Source: Eretmocerus hayati
Taxonomy: Eukaryota > Arthropoda > Insecta > Hymenoptera > Aphelinidae
Direction of reading: 5' to 3'
Assembly: GCA_029851415.1 (NCBI GenBank)
Contig: CM056744.1
Coordinates: 120,870,838-120,934,837 of the forward strand
DNA length: 64,000 bases
Under the pieces are notes generated by a model. That model made no database searches. It was not told the DNA's origin and worked only from the letters and a program-made list of their open reading frames with translations. Of the stretch, positions 1 to 11,831 are shown piece by piece. Position 1 is the first letter of the stretch, and each line of letters starts with the position of its first letter. Made by a program: the position numbers and the translations under genes.

Positions 1-950
1 ACACATCTCAATATCTCACTACTATGCTAGAAAAGACGGCTAGATGTAAAATCAACAACAACTCGACATTTTATAGAGTCACAAAGGCACGGCGGCTCCT
101 AAGCGGGAATTCACCGTCCGCCGGTAAGGAAATTTACAAGCCCGCTCGAAAATTCCCCATCCGGGCTTGTAAATTTACAATGCTGAGCATGGTGTCCCTA
201 GATTTCCTGTGCTCAGCATGGTGAATTTACATAAATTTTTTTACAGTGTAGTATTGTCAATCATCATTCGGTCTTATAGCCGATTGAATCATGATATTGT
301 CAATAATATCCAAGTCATAGGCGATCAAATTATAATACTGTCAGTGATACATTACTTGATTCATCCAACCCCCATACTGAGTATGGAAGGATAGCCGACC
401 GACGACTTTTATTTTTTGCACATTTGAGATTCATCATAAAATGGAGACAGAAACACTGGTTTATGTGCGATAACAAATGACGATGAATGATCTTACTCCC
501 TTCCTTTGGCGGGATGTACTTTCGACACACTGTTGTCAACACAGATGAAAAGATACTGGACCGGTGAGGGAGTTATCGACTCTTACCCTGTTCGGTAACT
601 TTTGGTGCAAATCACAATTTTCAAATTCTGACGATTTTTTCTCATTCTTAAGGAGTCAATATTGCTTGTGAATGGTCTTGAAACATTCACTAAGATACGT
701 CATTAAATGCTGACATACTAGTAAATGTCCGAAATGCAAACATACTTCGGACATTTACTGTAACAAATACACTGATTGGGAATTGTTTTGGGATAAATTT
801 GTTTTCTAGAAATTATTAACATATTAGTCAAAAGAATTGAAGAAAGAAATGAAAAAATTGTCCCTCTGTTGATCTCAGCATTGAAAAAATAGTGAACAAT
901 TGAATTAAAATTATAGAATTCAAGCGATTTTTGGACCATAGGGGTATTTT
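1..950. other. Left-edge non-coding stretch
   Basis: No coding region is supported here. The open frames are short, lack recognisable domains and occur on both strands. The sequence could be upstream or intronic DNA of the valine-proline gene whose last exon begins at 1485, because that exon needs at least one 5' exon. I looked for a signal-peptide exon ending in phase 0 and found none, so it may lie left of the window. Confidence 0.5.
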
Positions 951-1335
951 AAGGCGATGCGGTCACCGTGCACGCTGAACTTTGTTCACAGAACTCTCAA
1001 AATCTTTTCCATTATGGACTAAACGGCGAGTTATCCAGGCTTTATTATCATCTAACTTGGCCTGGATAACTCTTCGTTTGGCCCAAATCGGACTAGATTT
1101 TGAGAGTTTTGTGAACGAAAATGTGCCAATTAGTAGGTTAGAAAGTACCCGCGGGCAAGTTATTCTCGTTTATTAGTGATAGTCTTGTGATTGGTGACAA
1201 ATAATGAGTTGTCCACCACAACTCAGGTGATGATACGTAATGGACAAATCGTCTCCGACTGCGTTTCGTGGAAACTTTTTGATTTACATCCAAATAAGAT
1301 ATAATTTCCGGGTTGCACGGTGACCACATCGCCTT
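951..1335 (+). mobile_element. 385-bp TIR MITE, copy 1
   Basis: A non-autonomous element with terminal inverted repeats. The left end reads AAGGCGATGCGGTCACCGTG and the right end is its inverse (CACGGTGACCACATCGCCTT). Inside are two inverted-repeat hairpins, one containing CTCAAAATCTTTTCC / AGATTTTGAGAG and one containing a GAGTTGTCCACCACAACTC core. The same element, of the same length, occurs at 32892-33275 (opposite orientation) and 49205-49589. It has no coding capacity. It lies just upstream of the valine-proline exon at 1485, so it may sit in that gene's intron. The superfamily is not identified, and the target-site duplication is ambiguous because the ends themselves are palindromic with flanking TTAA-like bases. 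Confidence 0.85.
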
Positions 1336-1484
1336 AATCGAACACGAAGGTAAATTATTCCACTCATTCTTAGACGTTGAGACACATACCGCGGAATGAA
1401 TTTTTTCGAATTTTTCATACGGAAAGCAATAGTTGAAATGATAAGGCGCTGGTCAAACTACAAAATCCATATGATATGTTTCAG

Positions 1485-1778
1485 GTGGCAGTTCCAGTAC
1501 CGGAGCCATACCCAGTGGAAGTAACGAGGACGATCCCCGTACCGGTTGAAAGGCCCGTTCCATACGCCGTACCTGTCTACAAGCATGTCTACCACCAACC
1601 ATACAACGTGCAGGTGTCACGACCATTAATTGGCCTTTCGCTCATTAGAAACAACGTGGTAGCTCCTCAACCTTCGTACTACAGTGGAAGTAGCTCTTGG
1701 CCATCCCTTTATGCCAAATCTTATGGCAGATCTTACGGCAGGTCATTTGGTCTGTCTTACAGATATAACAGTTATTAG
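1485..1778 (+). CDS. Valine-proline-rich secreted cuticular-type protein, terminal exon (partial)
   Basis: This is the last coding exon of a low-complexity secreted structural protein. A splice acceptor (ATGTTTCAG) precedes 1485, and the frame opens in phase 0 with VAVPVPEPYPVEV. It continues through VP-pair repeats (IPVPVERPVPYAVPVYKHVYH) to a Ser/Tyr/Arg/Gly tail with SYGRSYGRSFG, ending in TAG at 1776-1778. VP-pair repeats of this kind are typical of insect cuticle-associated low-complexity proteins. The exon resembles the terminal exon of the convergent gene at 12246-11827 in phase, VPEP opening and a VPVE(R/K)PV block, so the two are probably paralogues. No signal-peptide exon was found upstream, so the gene is incomplete here. 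The exact family name is uncertain. Confidence 0.75.
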   Translation: MAVPVPEPYPVEVTRTIPVPVERPVPYAVPVYKHVYHQPYNVQVSRPLIGLSLIRNNVVAPQPSYYSGSSSWPSLYAKSYGRSYGRSFGLSYRYNSY

Positions 1779-1828
1779 CGATGAGCGATGCCTGACACCT
1801 GCATAAATCCATATTAGACACCATGTAG

Positions 1829-1834
1829 AATAAA
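1829..1834 (+). terminator. AATAAA polyadenylation signal
   Basis: A canonical AATAAA lies 51 bp after the stop codon of the valine-proline exon, on the coding strand. It fits a short 3' UTR. Confidence 0.55.
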
Positions 1835-2545
1835 GTGGGCGTATCTTGACACATTGCGGGATGAAAGTTTTGTCCTCGTGTTTGCCAAGATTCAAGCCAA
1901 GGAATCTCAATGGGTCTTCAACCAAAGGAGGCTTCATCATCATGTAATATAGCTATCTTCAACTCATTTTTCACACTGGTTCTATGCTGTGTAATTGCGA
2001 AGATGGATGTCGTTCTGTTTCTAAAATTCAAAGGTATTAATACAAGAAACGAATTTTTTCCATCATAAAACATCGAATAATCCATGGTTGTTAGTCTGAT
2101 CCCTTGGTATTCACAAAGAGGTTCTATAAAAATACCTGTGGAAATAAGGTGAGTCCGCCTAATAAAGCCTTTGCACCTGATTTTTCACCTTTCAAGACTT
2201 TGAACATTCACACTAGGCCATAGAACTTGCATCGCCGTTTTATCCACATAGCCATGTTAGAATGGTAAAATCTCAAGAGTTTTGGGCCGATTCCAGATTC
2301 CACGATGACCTCTGCAGTTTTTAGAGCAAATATGAAACTTTTTCGGTCAGTTATCAAAAACCATCCAAAAAACTGTGGTGCAGTCAGTCTACTTTTATCC
2401 AAACTCATTTTTTTCTCCTTGTCTCGAATCTGAAATGCTTTAATAGCAGAGTTGCAAAATTCGATTTTTAACTAATCTTGCGCGCAAAAGCTCAATAAAA
2501 GTGTGTGAGCCTGATTTGTCCCATAGATTCTTTCTGAATTTGTTT
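1835..2545. other. Intergenic, nothing recognised
   Basis: AT-rich sequence after the valine-proline exon. Short open frames are present on both strands, but none has a recognisable domain, splice context or codon pattern that supports a gene. Confidence 0.5.
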
Positions 2546-3551
2546 TTAACACGTTCGCTGCGACGATGAAAACCGGCATTCCGTCCCAGAGTGCGAGAGA
2601 GCACAAACGCGTGATTTTGCACCTACAATAGTCAAACCTTTTGATTTGTGATCAGTTTAGTATGTATATACAAGAAATCTAGGAATTTTCGCGGGTCCCA
2701 CCGGTGGGACCCGTCGCACACAATTAAGTCCGACTCTTTTCAGTGCGACGGGTCCCACCGGTGGGACCCGCGAAAATTTCTATCGTGCAATGAGGGATGA
2801 AGTGAATGATCGAACTACCAAAATTAGTAATCCCAAGATGTGATCTTTAGCTTTTCCGGAGCATTCGTTGATTTCCCGGTATTATTCGGGTAATTCGCGA
2901 TCATGGCCTGAATTGGAAGCTTTTGCCTCGTTAGAACCGCGGATTGCGATTGTAACCCACGCGAGTATGATTTTCTATCCTCGTGAATCCACGAGACACA
3001 GCTGCTTATTCGAGATACTCTTCAACTTCTCTGGATACAAAAAGTTCCTCATACGCGGGGAGATAAAATAGATTGAGAAGAGAGGAAGTACAGTGTCAAC
3101 CATTTACTCGGTTTGCCTCATGGTTATTTTGCGTCTAAATTTCTGATAACTTGGCTCTATCTCGCTCAAATTACGCGTACTTGGGCTCATTTTGTATCTT
3201 TTGACGTAAGCTTTCGAATAAACCAAGGTACGTTGTGGAAAATTCGGAAGGGCTATTGATGAATTCACAATTTACTTGCTATTTCTGTGTTATTCATCGC
3301 TGTTCCCACGAAAATTCAGTTTTTGTGGTATAACTCGCGCGAATCGATTCCGATCCTCAAACTGGCGTGTACGCATGTTCTTGGCATCGTATATAGTGAG
3401 TAAAAACCGCTACAGAAGCCATTGGATGTGTCTACGTTGTTTGGTGCAAACTAGAAGACGAACAAAAACGGGTCCCACCCGTGGGACCCGTCGCACACAG
3501 GGAAGGACGCGCGGGTCCCACCCGTGGGACCCGTCGCAGCGAACGTGTTAA
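2546..3551. mobile_element. Non-autonomous piggyBac-like element (1006 bp, TTAA ends)
   Basis: The element starts TTAACACGTTCGCTGCGACG at 2546 and ends with the inverse of that sequence at 3551, so both ends are TTAA followed by a 20-bp-class inverted repeat. TTAA targets are the hallmark of piggyBac elements. It carries four copies of the perfect or near-perfect palindrome GGGTCCCACC(G/C)GTGGGACCC, near 2697, 2752, 3470 and 3514. The first two are arranged head to head, making a larger inverted repeat at about 2687-2784. No transposase reading frame is present. Diverged relatives lie at 8713, 12707 and 63694. Assignment to piggyBac rests on the TTAA ends only. Confidence 0.8.
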
Positions 3552-3706
3552 CTTTATGAAATGCCATCACTCAGAAAGATCGAAGGGAGTGTTGAAAAAG
3601 TACGAAATGAGTCAAGGAACGTCTCGTTAGGATGTCTGGGAGTCAATGTCCCCTAATTTCATGGAGGGAACTCATCGAACCTCACAAGTATAAGTCTCTT
3701 ACAGTG

Positions 3707-3975
3707 GTATTCATATTCGTTATAACCCGAGAGTTGAGAATTGATCCGCGGGTTAGACGCTGTGATCGGCGTGGGCCCAGGGAGACTAAAGAGAGTCTCT
3801 CTAGTCTCCCTTGTGTGGACAAAAAACGAGTTCAATTCTGTGGTGTTCTGCAGCATTGGGACAACGTAAAGTGAATGAGCAGTCTTCAGTTTATCCTTCT
3901 GCCACGCCGATTACAGCGCGCCTAATCCGCGGATCAATTCTTAACTCTCGGGTTATAATTAACGACTATGAATAC
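3707..3975. mobile_element. Foldback/MITE with long inverted arms
   Basis: The arms at about 3707-3775 and 3901-3975 are reverse complements with a few mismatches. The left arm includes GTATTCATATTCGTTATAAC and TTGATCCGCGGGTTA. The right arm includes the inverse, ending GACTATGAATAC. The spacer of about 125 bp holds a further small palindrome (GGGAGACTAAAGAGAGTCTC). There is no coding capacity. A long-armed foldback of this type is normally a MITE, but I see no second copy in the window to confirm that it is dispersed. Confidence 0.65.
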
Positions 3976-6900
3976 CCGTGTTAAAGACGAAGAGACAGAC
4001 TAGGCTCACCTTCACTGATAAGCGGGAAATCCTTATTACCGGGGTTTTGAATTAGCTTCTGGCTCATTTCAGCATTCATCGGGGCACTTCAGCTCATTTT
4101 TTCAGGTCTCAAACCAGAATTTGAAATGAGACAAAAGCTGGATACAAAAGTAGGGAAATAAGTCAAAGTTATGAGCAAAACAAAAAGAGGTTGGGTGGGG
4201 AAGAGAATTAAGCATACTTGTCCAACTTTGAATCAAATTCAACTGTTTGTATCGAAATCATGATTTCTTGGCCTCGCTATGATGGAATACATGTAGAGTG
4301 TCTCTTTTCAATTCCGTGATAACACTTCTTTTGAATCGATGGATCAGTTTTTTTCGAGGTGTTTTTATTCATCTTGAGAGTCGCACGTAATATTATCAGA
4401 ATAGATGCGCAATATCCCTCTAGAGCAGCAAAGATAGGTCATATTTTCAAAAAGCTTAGCGCGAGGGGAACGTACCAACACGGCAAAGAAAAAAGTTCCG
4501 AACAAATATCGATTACAAAGTGGGTAAACCAGCCATCTTATCCCATGCAATATATTATTACACCAATAGGGTGACAATGATCATTCTGTTAATTGAAAAT
4601 TCTCAAATAAATGGTCTTGAATCTGTCAATGCAAGAAATAACTTTGCTCCCATGAATGAAGTATCTGTTCGGCAGGTGACCGAGTGCCTTTACTTCCACG
4701 CGCAGCTCACAAATCGCGATCCTCTATTGAATTTGAAATTTCAAAAAGTGGTCCAATTCAAATAACTGCGACAATGTTGCATCTAGTCCGCGTGAAATGT
4801 GTACCACAGCTCTCCGCGTGCAATTTTCGTCTTGGAAAATTGCGCAAAATCTCGTATTGGTGTATACCGATCGAAAATCGAAACGATCTCAGAGTCTGGT
4901 ATGAATGGAAGCGGCCGCAAAATTTCGCAATACATAAAAGTGGCGGCATAATGCAAGTACGAATGAGAGATAGACAAGGTGCACCTGTGCCTGCAGATCT
5001 GAACGACTGATGTATATTCAAGCGTGGGACACAGTAGAGTCGCGCCTACGATTGCCTAGCAGATAAGTTACATTACCGATCGGTTGACTATACAACTGAG
5101 AAACTCTATATATATATATGCAACTATGGAGCACAATCGCGTGTACATACATACGTATGTACATACAATGTACTTACAATACGAGTAAGTTGAGTCGCGT
5201 GTAATGGGCCGCGGAGAACTCTTGCCCCGGTCTCCGCTCCTACACTGCTTTTGTTTTGTCTGTTTTGCCGATCTTGTGCCGATTCCCCAGCGCGGTGCAG
5301 GTCGCGCCCGCGACGCCACCAGATTTGCCATCGTGTATGTTAGGTATACGTACATACACTTTTCCCAAGTATTATGGAGATATGGGGACAATACCCTGAT
5401 GCTGGCGCGATGGTTTGAGCGCCATCGAGAGGATGTCTGGTTGCAACAACGGAAAGAACATGTGGGTTATCTTGTTGTGTGATAATATTCGGATGTTGTG
5501 ACCTGTTCATCGAGGGTGAGATTCTTTCATCATTCTGAACAGATCGGAAAAGGTGGCTGATTACGATTTATTGAATGAATGGAGATCGACCGATCTTGAA
5601 TTTTTTTTTTTTTTTTAATCAGGTGTCAATGGTCGAAATGCCAGCTATTGCGCAAAGAATGGAGGATCTATACATGCACTGCGATTGGTAAAAGATTCTT
5701 CCTCTCAAGCTCGAAATGTTAGAGAAGTTTGTGGCTCTTGGACATTCGAGAACATGAGATGCGATGAGCGAAAGCTATGAACTCCCCTGCACATGGCTAA
5801 AATCGTTCGAAGTCTTGTATTACTTGATTGATGCATTTGAATATGAATGATGGCAACGTCGCTTCGCTTTTCGTAACTTGGGCCGTTGCCAATTATCCGT
5901 AAGCGATTTGGCTGGAGTTGACCATGGATCGGCGAGACAGCAAGTTCGGCTGATTCGCGCCGCGAGCTGCCGCCTAAATTCATCTATAGCAATTGTTTTT
6001 TCCGCGACTAATTCACCCCTCACCTTTCTCCGCGTCTTCACTTTTTTACACTTTTGTTATCACACAAGTTCTGGGATTGAAGTACTATTTATTCAATTGA
6101 AACCGAGTAAACTCCTAATTTCTAATATAAGCTTCCACTGCCCCCCCTTCGTTTCGAGCGCCCCATCCCACCTCTAAATTATTTATTCGTCGAGCGAGTA
6201 TTTTGGCTGATTATTTATTCATCTCGCAGACACCTTCAGTAAATAGTTTTTAACCGGGAATTATGCTTGTAGGTGCGTCAGGAAATTCCACCAGTCAAAA
6301 AGACTGATTTTTTGTAATTTTCAACAAGACACGGAAAAACCTGTATGGTGGACCCTGATGATTCTTACATGTCTCAATTACAGGACATTCCCGACCATGA
6401 AAAGAATCGTTGGGTTGCAGAAACGCATAAGGACCGGAATCCCAGTGTTAATTTTGGTGTGATACATGTGAAAATGAGCAATATTGGGGTACAAGAAGAG
6501 CAAATGATCAATACTTATGATCTTGTTATGTGGTTAATCCATGTTTAGAATATATTCGTTAGATAGAGTCGTGAACAAGTTCCAAATTCCTCAAATCAAA
6601 TCCAAAAAGATATGTTGTGATGAACCTTTGATTGACTGATATGTATATGTATACATTGTATATCATACCATTGTCTCAATCAATGATATTCGAATAAGAT
6701 GAGTCGTCCCGGACCATTCATGGGATTCTGAGGAACTTATGGTGGGATATGAACGATTTCACAATCACAATGTAGTTCACTTTGGATGAAAAATTTGGAA
6801 ACTCTCAAAATGATAGGTCATACCCAGTAAACTTTTTTTGGGTAAAGTAGTACTCGAAAAATGATAAAATAGTCGCGTAACTCATTTAATACGACTTGAC

Positions 6901-7990
6901 GCGGAAACGGCGTGTTTCCACGCTTCTCCGTGCCAAAAACTTTGTTCTTCACGAAAACCTTATTGGACGGCTGCTTTGCAGCTTCGCCGCGCATATACGG
7001 TCTAGAGAGCCTGTAAAGCTCACTAATACGGTCTAATGACGAATATTCCCATGCGTTTAAATGGGGACCTCCTGTTACCATCGTTCTAACGGATATACCT
7101 CCTCGTGGAAATTATGTGACCTTGGTATCAGAAAAGTGAGAAAAACTCATGTTCAATAGTATACAGTGCCTCCCAATGGCCTCTGTTACGATAAAACGAT
7201 AGTCTTCAGCCACCAAAATGCACGTTATCGTAAATTCTCAATTTTCACAAGCCTTGCATTCCTCCTGGGATGGATCTACGATAGGAGCGATTTCCATATG
7301 CATTTCTGTTCTTCTAGAGATCAAATTACCCATGGTTTCAGATGTAACGGGGGTCCACTTTTTCATGTCCCATGCGAGAAAGACATTTCCAAAGCTGATT
7401 TACGCAGAAACAATTCCTCTTTCTATCGTAACTGAATCCACCAGGTTTTGATGACATAAATCGACTTCAGCTAGATTTATAGGTTTTTCTATGCTAAATC
7501 ATATCCCGATTCCAGAATTTCATTTTTTTATTGCCCCGATTACAGGATCGTAAGCAAGAGCGATTTTTAAAATCGACAAAAATTTTGTGACCCACCCACA
7601 GCTTCCACCAGCTCTCTTATCTCAAAGAGGTCGGCCGTGAGGCAAAAAAGATTCGATTTTTCGAAATATAGTCAGTCACCCATCCAATTTCCAGGAAAGT
7701 TGATCAATCGCCCTCGAACCTACAAGGTGAGGCGTGCACTTGAAAATCGGTGTAACACCCAAAAATCGACTTTTTCACATAACATATCTCTTATCATTGG
7801 GCCAAAGCAAGGTATGGACTTCAAAATTCTCGAAAATTTCCAGTACGATCCCAGTTGCCACATCTCTCATGAGAAGTATAAAGATAGGTCGTTACCACAA
7901 AATTTCCCGAATTTTGAGATTCGCCCACACATGAAGCGGCTCCTATCCGGTATCCTCCACGACGAAGGTCTATCCTGCTACGGTTTTCCG
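3976..7990. other. Intergenic; simple repeats, no supported gene
   Basis: There are several open frames of about 60-110 codons (for example 4684-5010), overlapped by equally long antisense frames and without recognisable domains. Visible features are a TATATATA run near 5108, a GTACATACATACGTATGTAC palindromic repeat near 5143-5162, a poly-T run at 5601-5616, and a more GC-rich patch at about 5200-5310 of unknown meaning. I do not support any gene here. Confidence 0.45.
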
Positions 7991-8029
7991 CAAACTGACG
8001 CTTTTCCGGACATCCCGTATAAGCCAAAT

Positions 8030-8700
8030 CGAGAGTTTGGCCTAGAAAAAATGCCATTGAGTACCAAATCCCATTGCTATAAGAGCCCAAAGACCACTTT
8101 TCGTGTGCATGATGAATACGTACATTCTGTGACGCAGTTTTACTTAAAATTTTACTCCCTCAGTTCTCCTCGATAAGAGTCAATTTTCCTCATTCCAGGC
8201 CTTCCCGCACCAATTTATACTCTCAAGAGATCTCGTAGGTGCAACGATTCGAAAAAAATTGATTTACACACTTCGGTGAGTACTTTTCCACGAGAATCTA
8301 CTTTTACTACGCAAAACCTCAAGCCTGTAGCTTGAATCATTTGGCCGTGAGATCAATTTTAGTGTCAAATGTCAGGTTTCCGTGTGCAGCTCAAAATGTC
8401 AGGTTCCATACGACGCTATACCGTGTTATGGGTGTTATCCTTAAGGTACCAATGAGTGGGAATTTTCGAATCCGTGCGCGAGTTAAATTACACATTATAT
8501 GTTTGAAAAAGTCGAAAAATACATGGCATAACCTTCCGAAGTAGGATTTGAGGTTGGAGAATTTTTGTCCTCGAAATATTGAAGTCATACACGAGTAGTT
8601 TTGTTGAAACTGTGAAATATCGGGTTCTATCCTTCGCAAGTGAGATTTCGAGCTGGCACTTTTTCTACCCACAAACATCGAAATTTCCGCGGAACTACTA
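8030..8700 (+). repeat. Dispersed repeat, copy A
   Basis: This stretch aligns by eye with 61110-61840. Shared blocks include CAGGCCTT.CCGCACCAATTT, TTTGGCCGTGAGATCAATTT, GTGAGATTT..G.GCTGGCAC and a common right end GCGGAACTACT. It is diverged (many substitutions and small indels), and the reading frames across it do not resemble any transposase. It is probably an old non-autonomous transposon or a degenerate fragment of a larger one. The left boundary is approximate. Confidence 0.7.
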
Positions 8701-8712
8701 AAATACGTTCGA

Positions 8713-8945
8713 TTAACACGTTCGCTGCGACGCCGTTTTTTCGTGATTTTATTTTGGTCATGAACTGGACCACCGCAATTCGATGACAAACGCCCATATG
8801 GGTCTAGACTCTTTTTTCTCTCTTTTTTTACGTTTTTGGCAAAGTAACTCACCATGATAAATTTTTTTGGGAAAATTTGCCAAGCAAGTCTGAGTCTGAA
8901 AAAACTGAAAGATGGTAAACCGCGGGTCCCACCGTTACTCCAAAA
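8713..8945 (+). mobile_element. Truncated piggyBac-like copy (left end only)
   Basis: The left end TTAACACGTTCGCTGCGACG starts at 8713, identical over 20 bases to the end of the 1006-bp element at 2546. A half palindrome, CGCGGGTCCCACCG, follows near 8930. No matching right end was found before about 9130, so the copy is truncated or its right side has diverged. It abuts the end of the dispersed repeat at 8700. The 235-codon open frame on the minus strand across 9098-8391 spans two repeats and is not a gene. Confidence 0.65.
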
Positions 8946-9129
8946 CAATTTCAGCTTAGCTCGTTTTCTGGCTTTTTCAAAATTTTTCAAGGACTCTTTG
9001 AATGAAAAAGAAACCTGAAGCGAATCTGAATTCCTTACTTGTGCGGGTCGATAAGAAAATTGACAAGTACAAATGAATTTGGATAACAATTCATTCAAAT
9101 AACATTACAAATTTTATCCAACATGTTCG

Positions 9130-10268
9130 TTATTATTTACTCACTTCAGTACATAACAATCAATCAGCATGTGAAAGAAACAGATGCTCTGTATAGCGTA
9201 AAAGTGCATAAAACAAGGTTTCATCAAACGGATACGAATATGCTATCGAACCTTTCTATGACTATTTTTTACAGTAGCTCTGTCTTTCTGTCAGACTTTA
9301 ATAAATTTGCTCCAATGCCAGGCTTTCCAACAAGAGTTTTTCGCAATTTTGAAGATTTTCTGCTTCGTGCAAAAAGTCAAAGCACGTGAGCATTTTCGGA
9401 GTCAGATTTTCAATCAGACAACGATGGTTGTCTCTCTAGTTTGATCTTTTCCACGTCGAAAAACAAAAGTTTTCAAAAGACGATCTCAAATACACTGGAT
9501 ACTTTGTGATAAAGAATATAGAAACTGTTGCGAATGCAGTAATTTTGTACCACCAGAGCTTCACCCTTCAACAGTTTTCCGAACCACTCGCATCGAATAT
9601 CCTGTAAAACTCGTTAATAACTTTGAATCCGATTCGTCGCAACGTGTGTATATACAAAAGGCGACGAGCTCAAATTCTGTATTGTTCGCTCCAATATCTA
9701 ATGCCCGAGGCTTCAGTTTCCAATTAACTTTGAAATCTTCGCTGAGCGTTACAACTGCGGCATAGAGCGGACTTATCGAGAGATGTATGTGCACCAGTAT
9801 ACCACCATCAGTATAATTTTACGAATCTCGCGTTGCAGTCACGAATCTCACTTGCAAACAAAGTCGCTCGCGCAAGTAGAGTATAGAGGGCTCAGGGGGT
9901 CCCTTTTGATTGGATTCGCTGCACAGTTGCGATACAAGTCTTTGTTTATGTGTATCTCATTGCAGGCCGAGCAAACTGCTGGTATAGTCGACGGGTGAGG
10001 GTCGGAAGTTTGCAAAGTGGCCGAATCTCGCTGTGGCCGACAGCTGCTGTTCTTGATACCGATGATGGCTCTCCGCCTTGTCTTCGCTCGTGTTTGCATC
10101 CTCGTTTAGCCTAGAATCGCTGCCACTTGCGAACAAGCTCCCTTGAAGTCCGTCCTGTGGGCAAAATTGAGATTTAGGCAGGCAATCTATCGGAGAAACA
10201 TTTTGACAGTGTTGCTAAAGAGACGTGGCACAGCTGAGTCGACACTTGAAAATGCTTCCAAGGAACGA
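9130..10268. other. Intergenic, nothing recognised
   Basis: Short frames on both strands, none with a domain or convincing splice sites. The patch at about 9860-10130 is GC-richer than its surroundings, which could mark an unrecognised promoter or leader exon, but I see no start codon or TATA arrangement that decides it. Confidence 0.4.
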
Positions 10269-10477
10269 CTCTCTAAATGAAGTCGGGTGAAAACTTAATC
10301 GTTTCGAGTGCCATTTCATGTGGAAATTTTACTTGAAACGAGTCACAAGGTCGCAGCCCAGCTTCGAATTGTCGAATTCCCACTCGTGTGAAATCTGAAT
10401 GAATTTTCCACTCGTAGCCAGTGAAAATTTCACTCGGAGTCAGGTTGCGACCGTTTCACTCAAATATTTTTAGAGAG
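10269..10477. mobile_element. Possible small MITE with CTCTCTAAA ends
   Basis: The ends are CTCTCTAAA at 10269 and its inverse TTTAGAGAG at 10469-10477. The 209-bp interior is rich in imperfect palindromes built from CGAGTG/CACTCG and GTGAAA/TTTCAC (for example GTGAAAATTTCAC near 10420). A second CTCTCTAAA next to GAGTCAA/TTGACTC palindromes lies at 48931. The similarity between the arms is partial, so this is tentative. Confidence 0.45.
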
Positions 10478-11825
10478 GATCGATTTTTACATTTAGAGAA
10501 TGGACTGTAGTCAATCGTGACACTAGATTGATAATAATCGTGCACATGAAATACAATCTCAAGAATAAAAATCAGTTGAATTCTCCTTAAACGTATCGGG
10601 GTTAAAATTACCGAAAAATTGCAAGAAAATCCATGAAAATTCTCTCAATTAGAGTTCCATCAAGTTCAATTATGATCTCAAACAATAGAGTGACCATTTA
10701 TAAGAAGAGTGAGAGCTCGCTCTTTCTTGATATCCGAGCTCGATCATTTTTTCCTTCTAATCCTTGATAACTCCGATACCCGTCGGAAGATGTTATCACT
10801 ACTTCCTCAAAACAAAAGAGTCATTCGACAGAGTCTAAAAGCACAACCGGTTACATAGTAAAGTTGCTTGGCTCGTTGCAAGGAAAGACAACTCGATTAC
10901 GCGAGTTGCAACTTTCATGAACCACTTTTTTCGGTCATTTGTTATTCAACCAAAGAAGTCGTGTCGTGCGGTAGATGTAAGGTGTGATTCCCGATGATCC
11001 AGTTAAACGCATATTATTATGGTTAATTATAATCAACTGCTATTACTCAAGCGTGAAAAAGTTACAACAATTCTCGTATCCTGATTGATTACGTCATGAG
11101 CGGAGGGAGGTTTTCCTTCCTACCAAAAAAAGTTCGTCGGCCCTGCCTAGAATAATTGAGAGTATAAATTATTGAGAAAAATTTGAAACAAAATGTGTCC
11201 TGTGGAGTTGGTATGGACGACTTAATTTAAAGAAATCGTATCCACTTACATTCTTCCATCTACTCAGTTATTAATGGAAATTTCCTAAAAACCGCATGCG
11301 TTATAATCTAGCTATATGTAGAATGGATATTGAATATTTGGTGGCTCAAGTCAACAAAATATAGACACATTCCATCAAAATAAGCTTCGCAATGTGCAAG
11401 TATTTGCCAGATGTGTAATGAACCACCCAAAATCATCCATTGATCGTTGATACGAGTTACAATTTTTTTTTAATAATTTACGTGGAAGTACTTGTAAAAG
11501 TATGACTCCGATAATGTCAGTTACTTTGCCTGTATTACTTCAGAAATTCATTAGAAGAATGAGTTTAAAAGAGCTTGGGCGCTGATGCACTGAGGTATGA
11601 CATACACCCTGGATGATTTATATTTCATCATCGATAGAATGAAAACTCAAAGTCTAAAGTAGTTATCGTGTAAGTCACTGAGATTCTTCTGCAAAAAGTA
11701 TCATTGCATTTAGTTCGGAATCTGTTACTCGAGCACAATGCATAAGATCTACCAAATCACAATAATCATATCGCCTTTTCTCAAGATAACCAAACGATTA
11801 TTACAGATGCAACAAGGCACCATAA
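10478..11825. other. Intergenic downstream of the His-rich gene
   Basis: AT-rich, with no open frame over about 60 codons and no recognised element. It lies between the repeats and the 3' end of the His-rich secreted protein gene on the minus strand. Confidence 0.5.
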
Positions 11826-11831
11826 TTTATT
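11826..11831 (-). terminator. AATAAA overlapping the stop codon of the His-rich gene
   Basis: On the minus strand the coding sequence ends CAA TAA, and the stop codon is the start of TAAATT, so AATAAA (11831-11826) spans the stop. If it is used, the 3' UTR would be only a few tens of bases. No other AATAAA was noted just downstream. Confidence 0.4.

Noticed and set aside
3465..3545. Palindromic GGGTCCCAC repeats looking like a CRISPR array
   Set aside because: Only two units, no regular spacers, and they lie in the end of a TTAA-flanked transposon in insect DNA.
4684..5010. 108-codon open frame on plus
   Set aside because: Equally long antisense frames, no domain, no splice or promoter support.
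7637..8176. 179-codon open frame on plus
   Set aside because: No domain; it runs into a dispersed repeat whose other copy does not keep the frame.
8391..9098. 235-codon open frame on minus
   Set aside because: It spans the end of one repeat and a truncated piggyBac-like end, and has no recognisable protein features.
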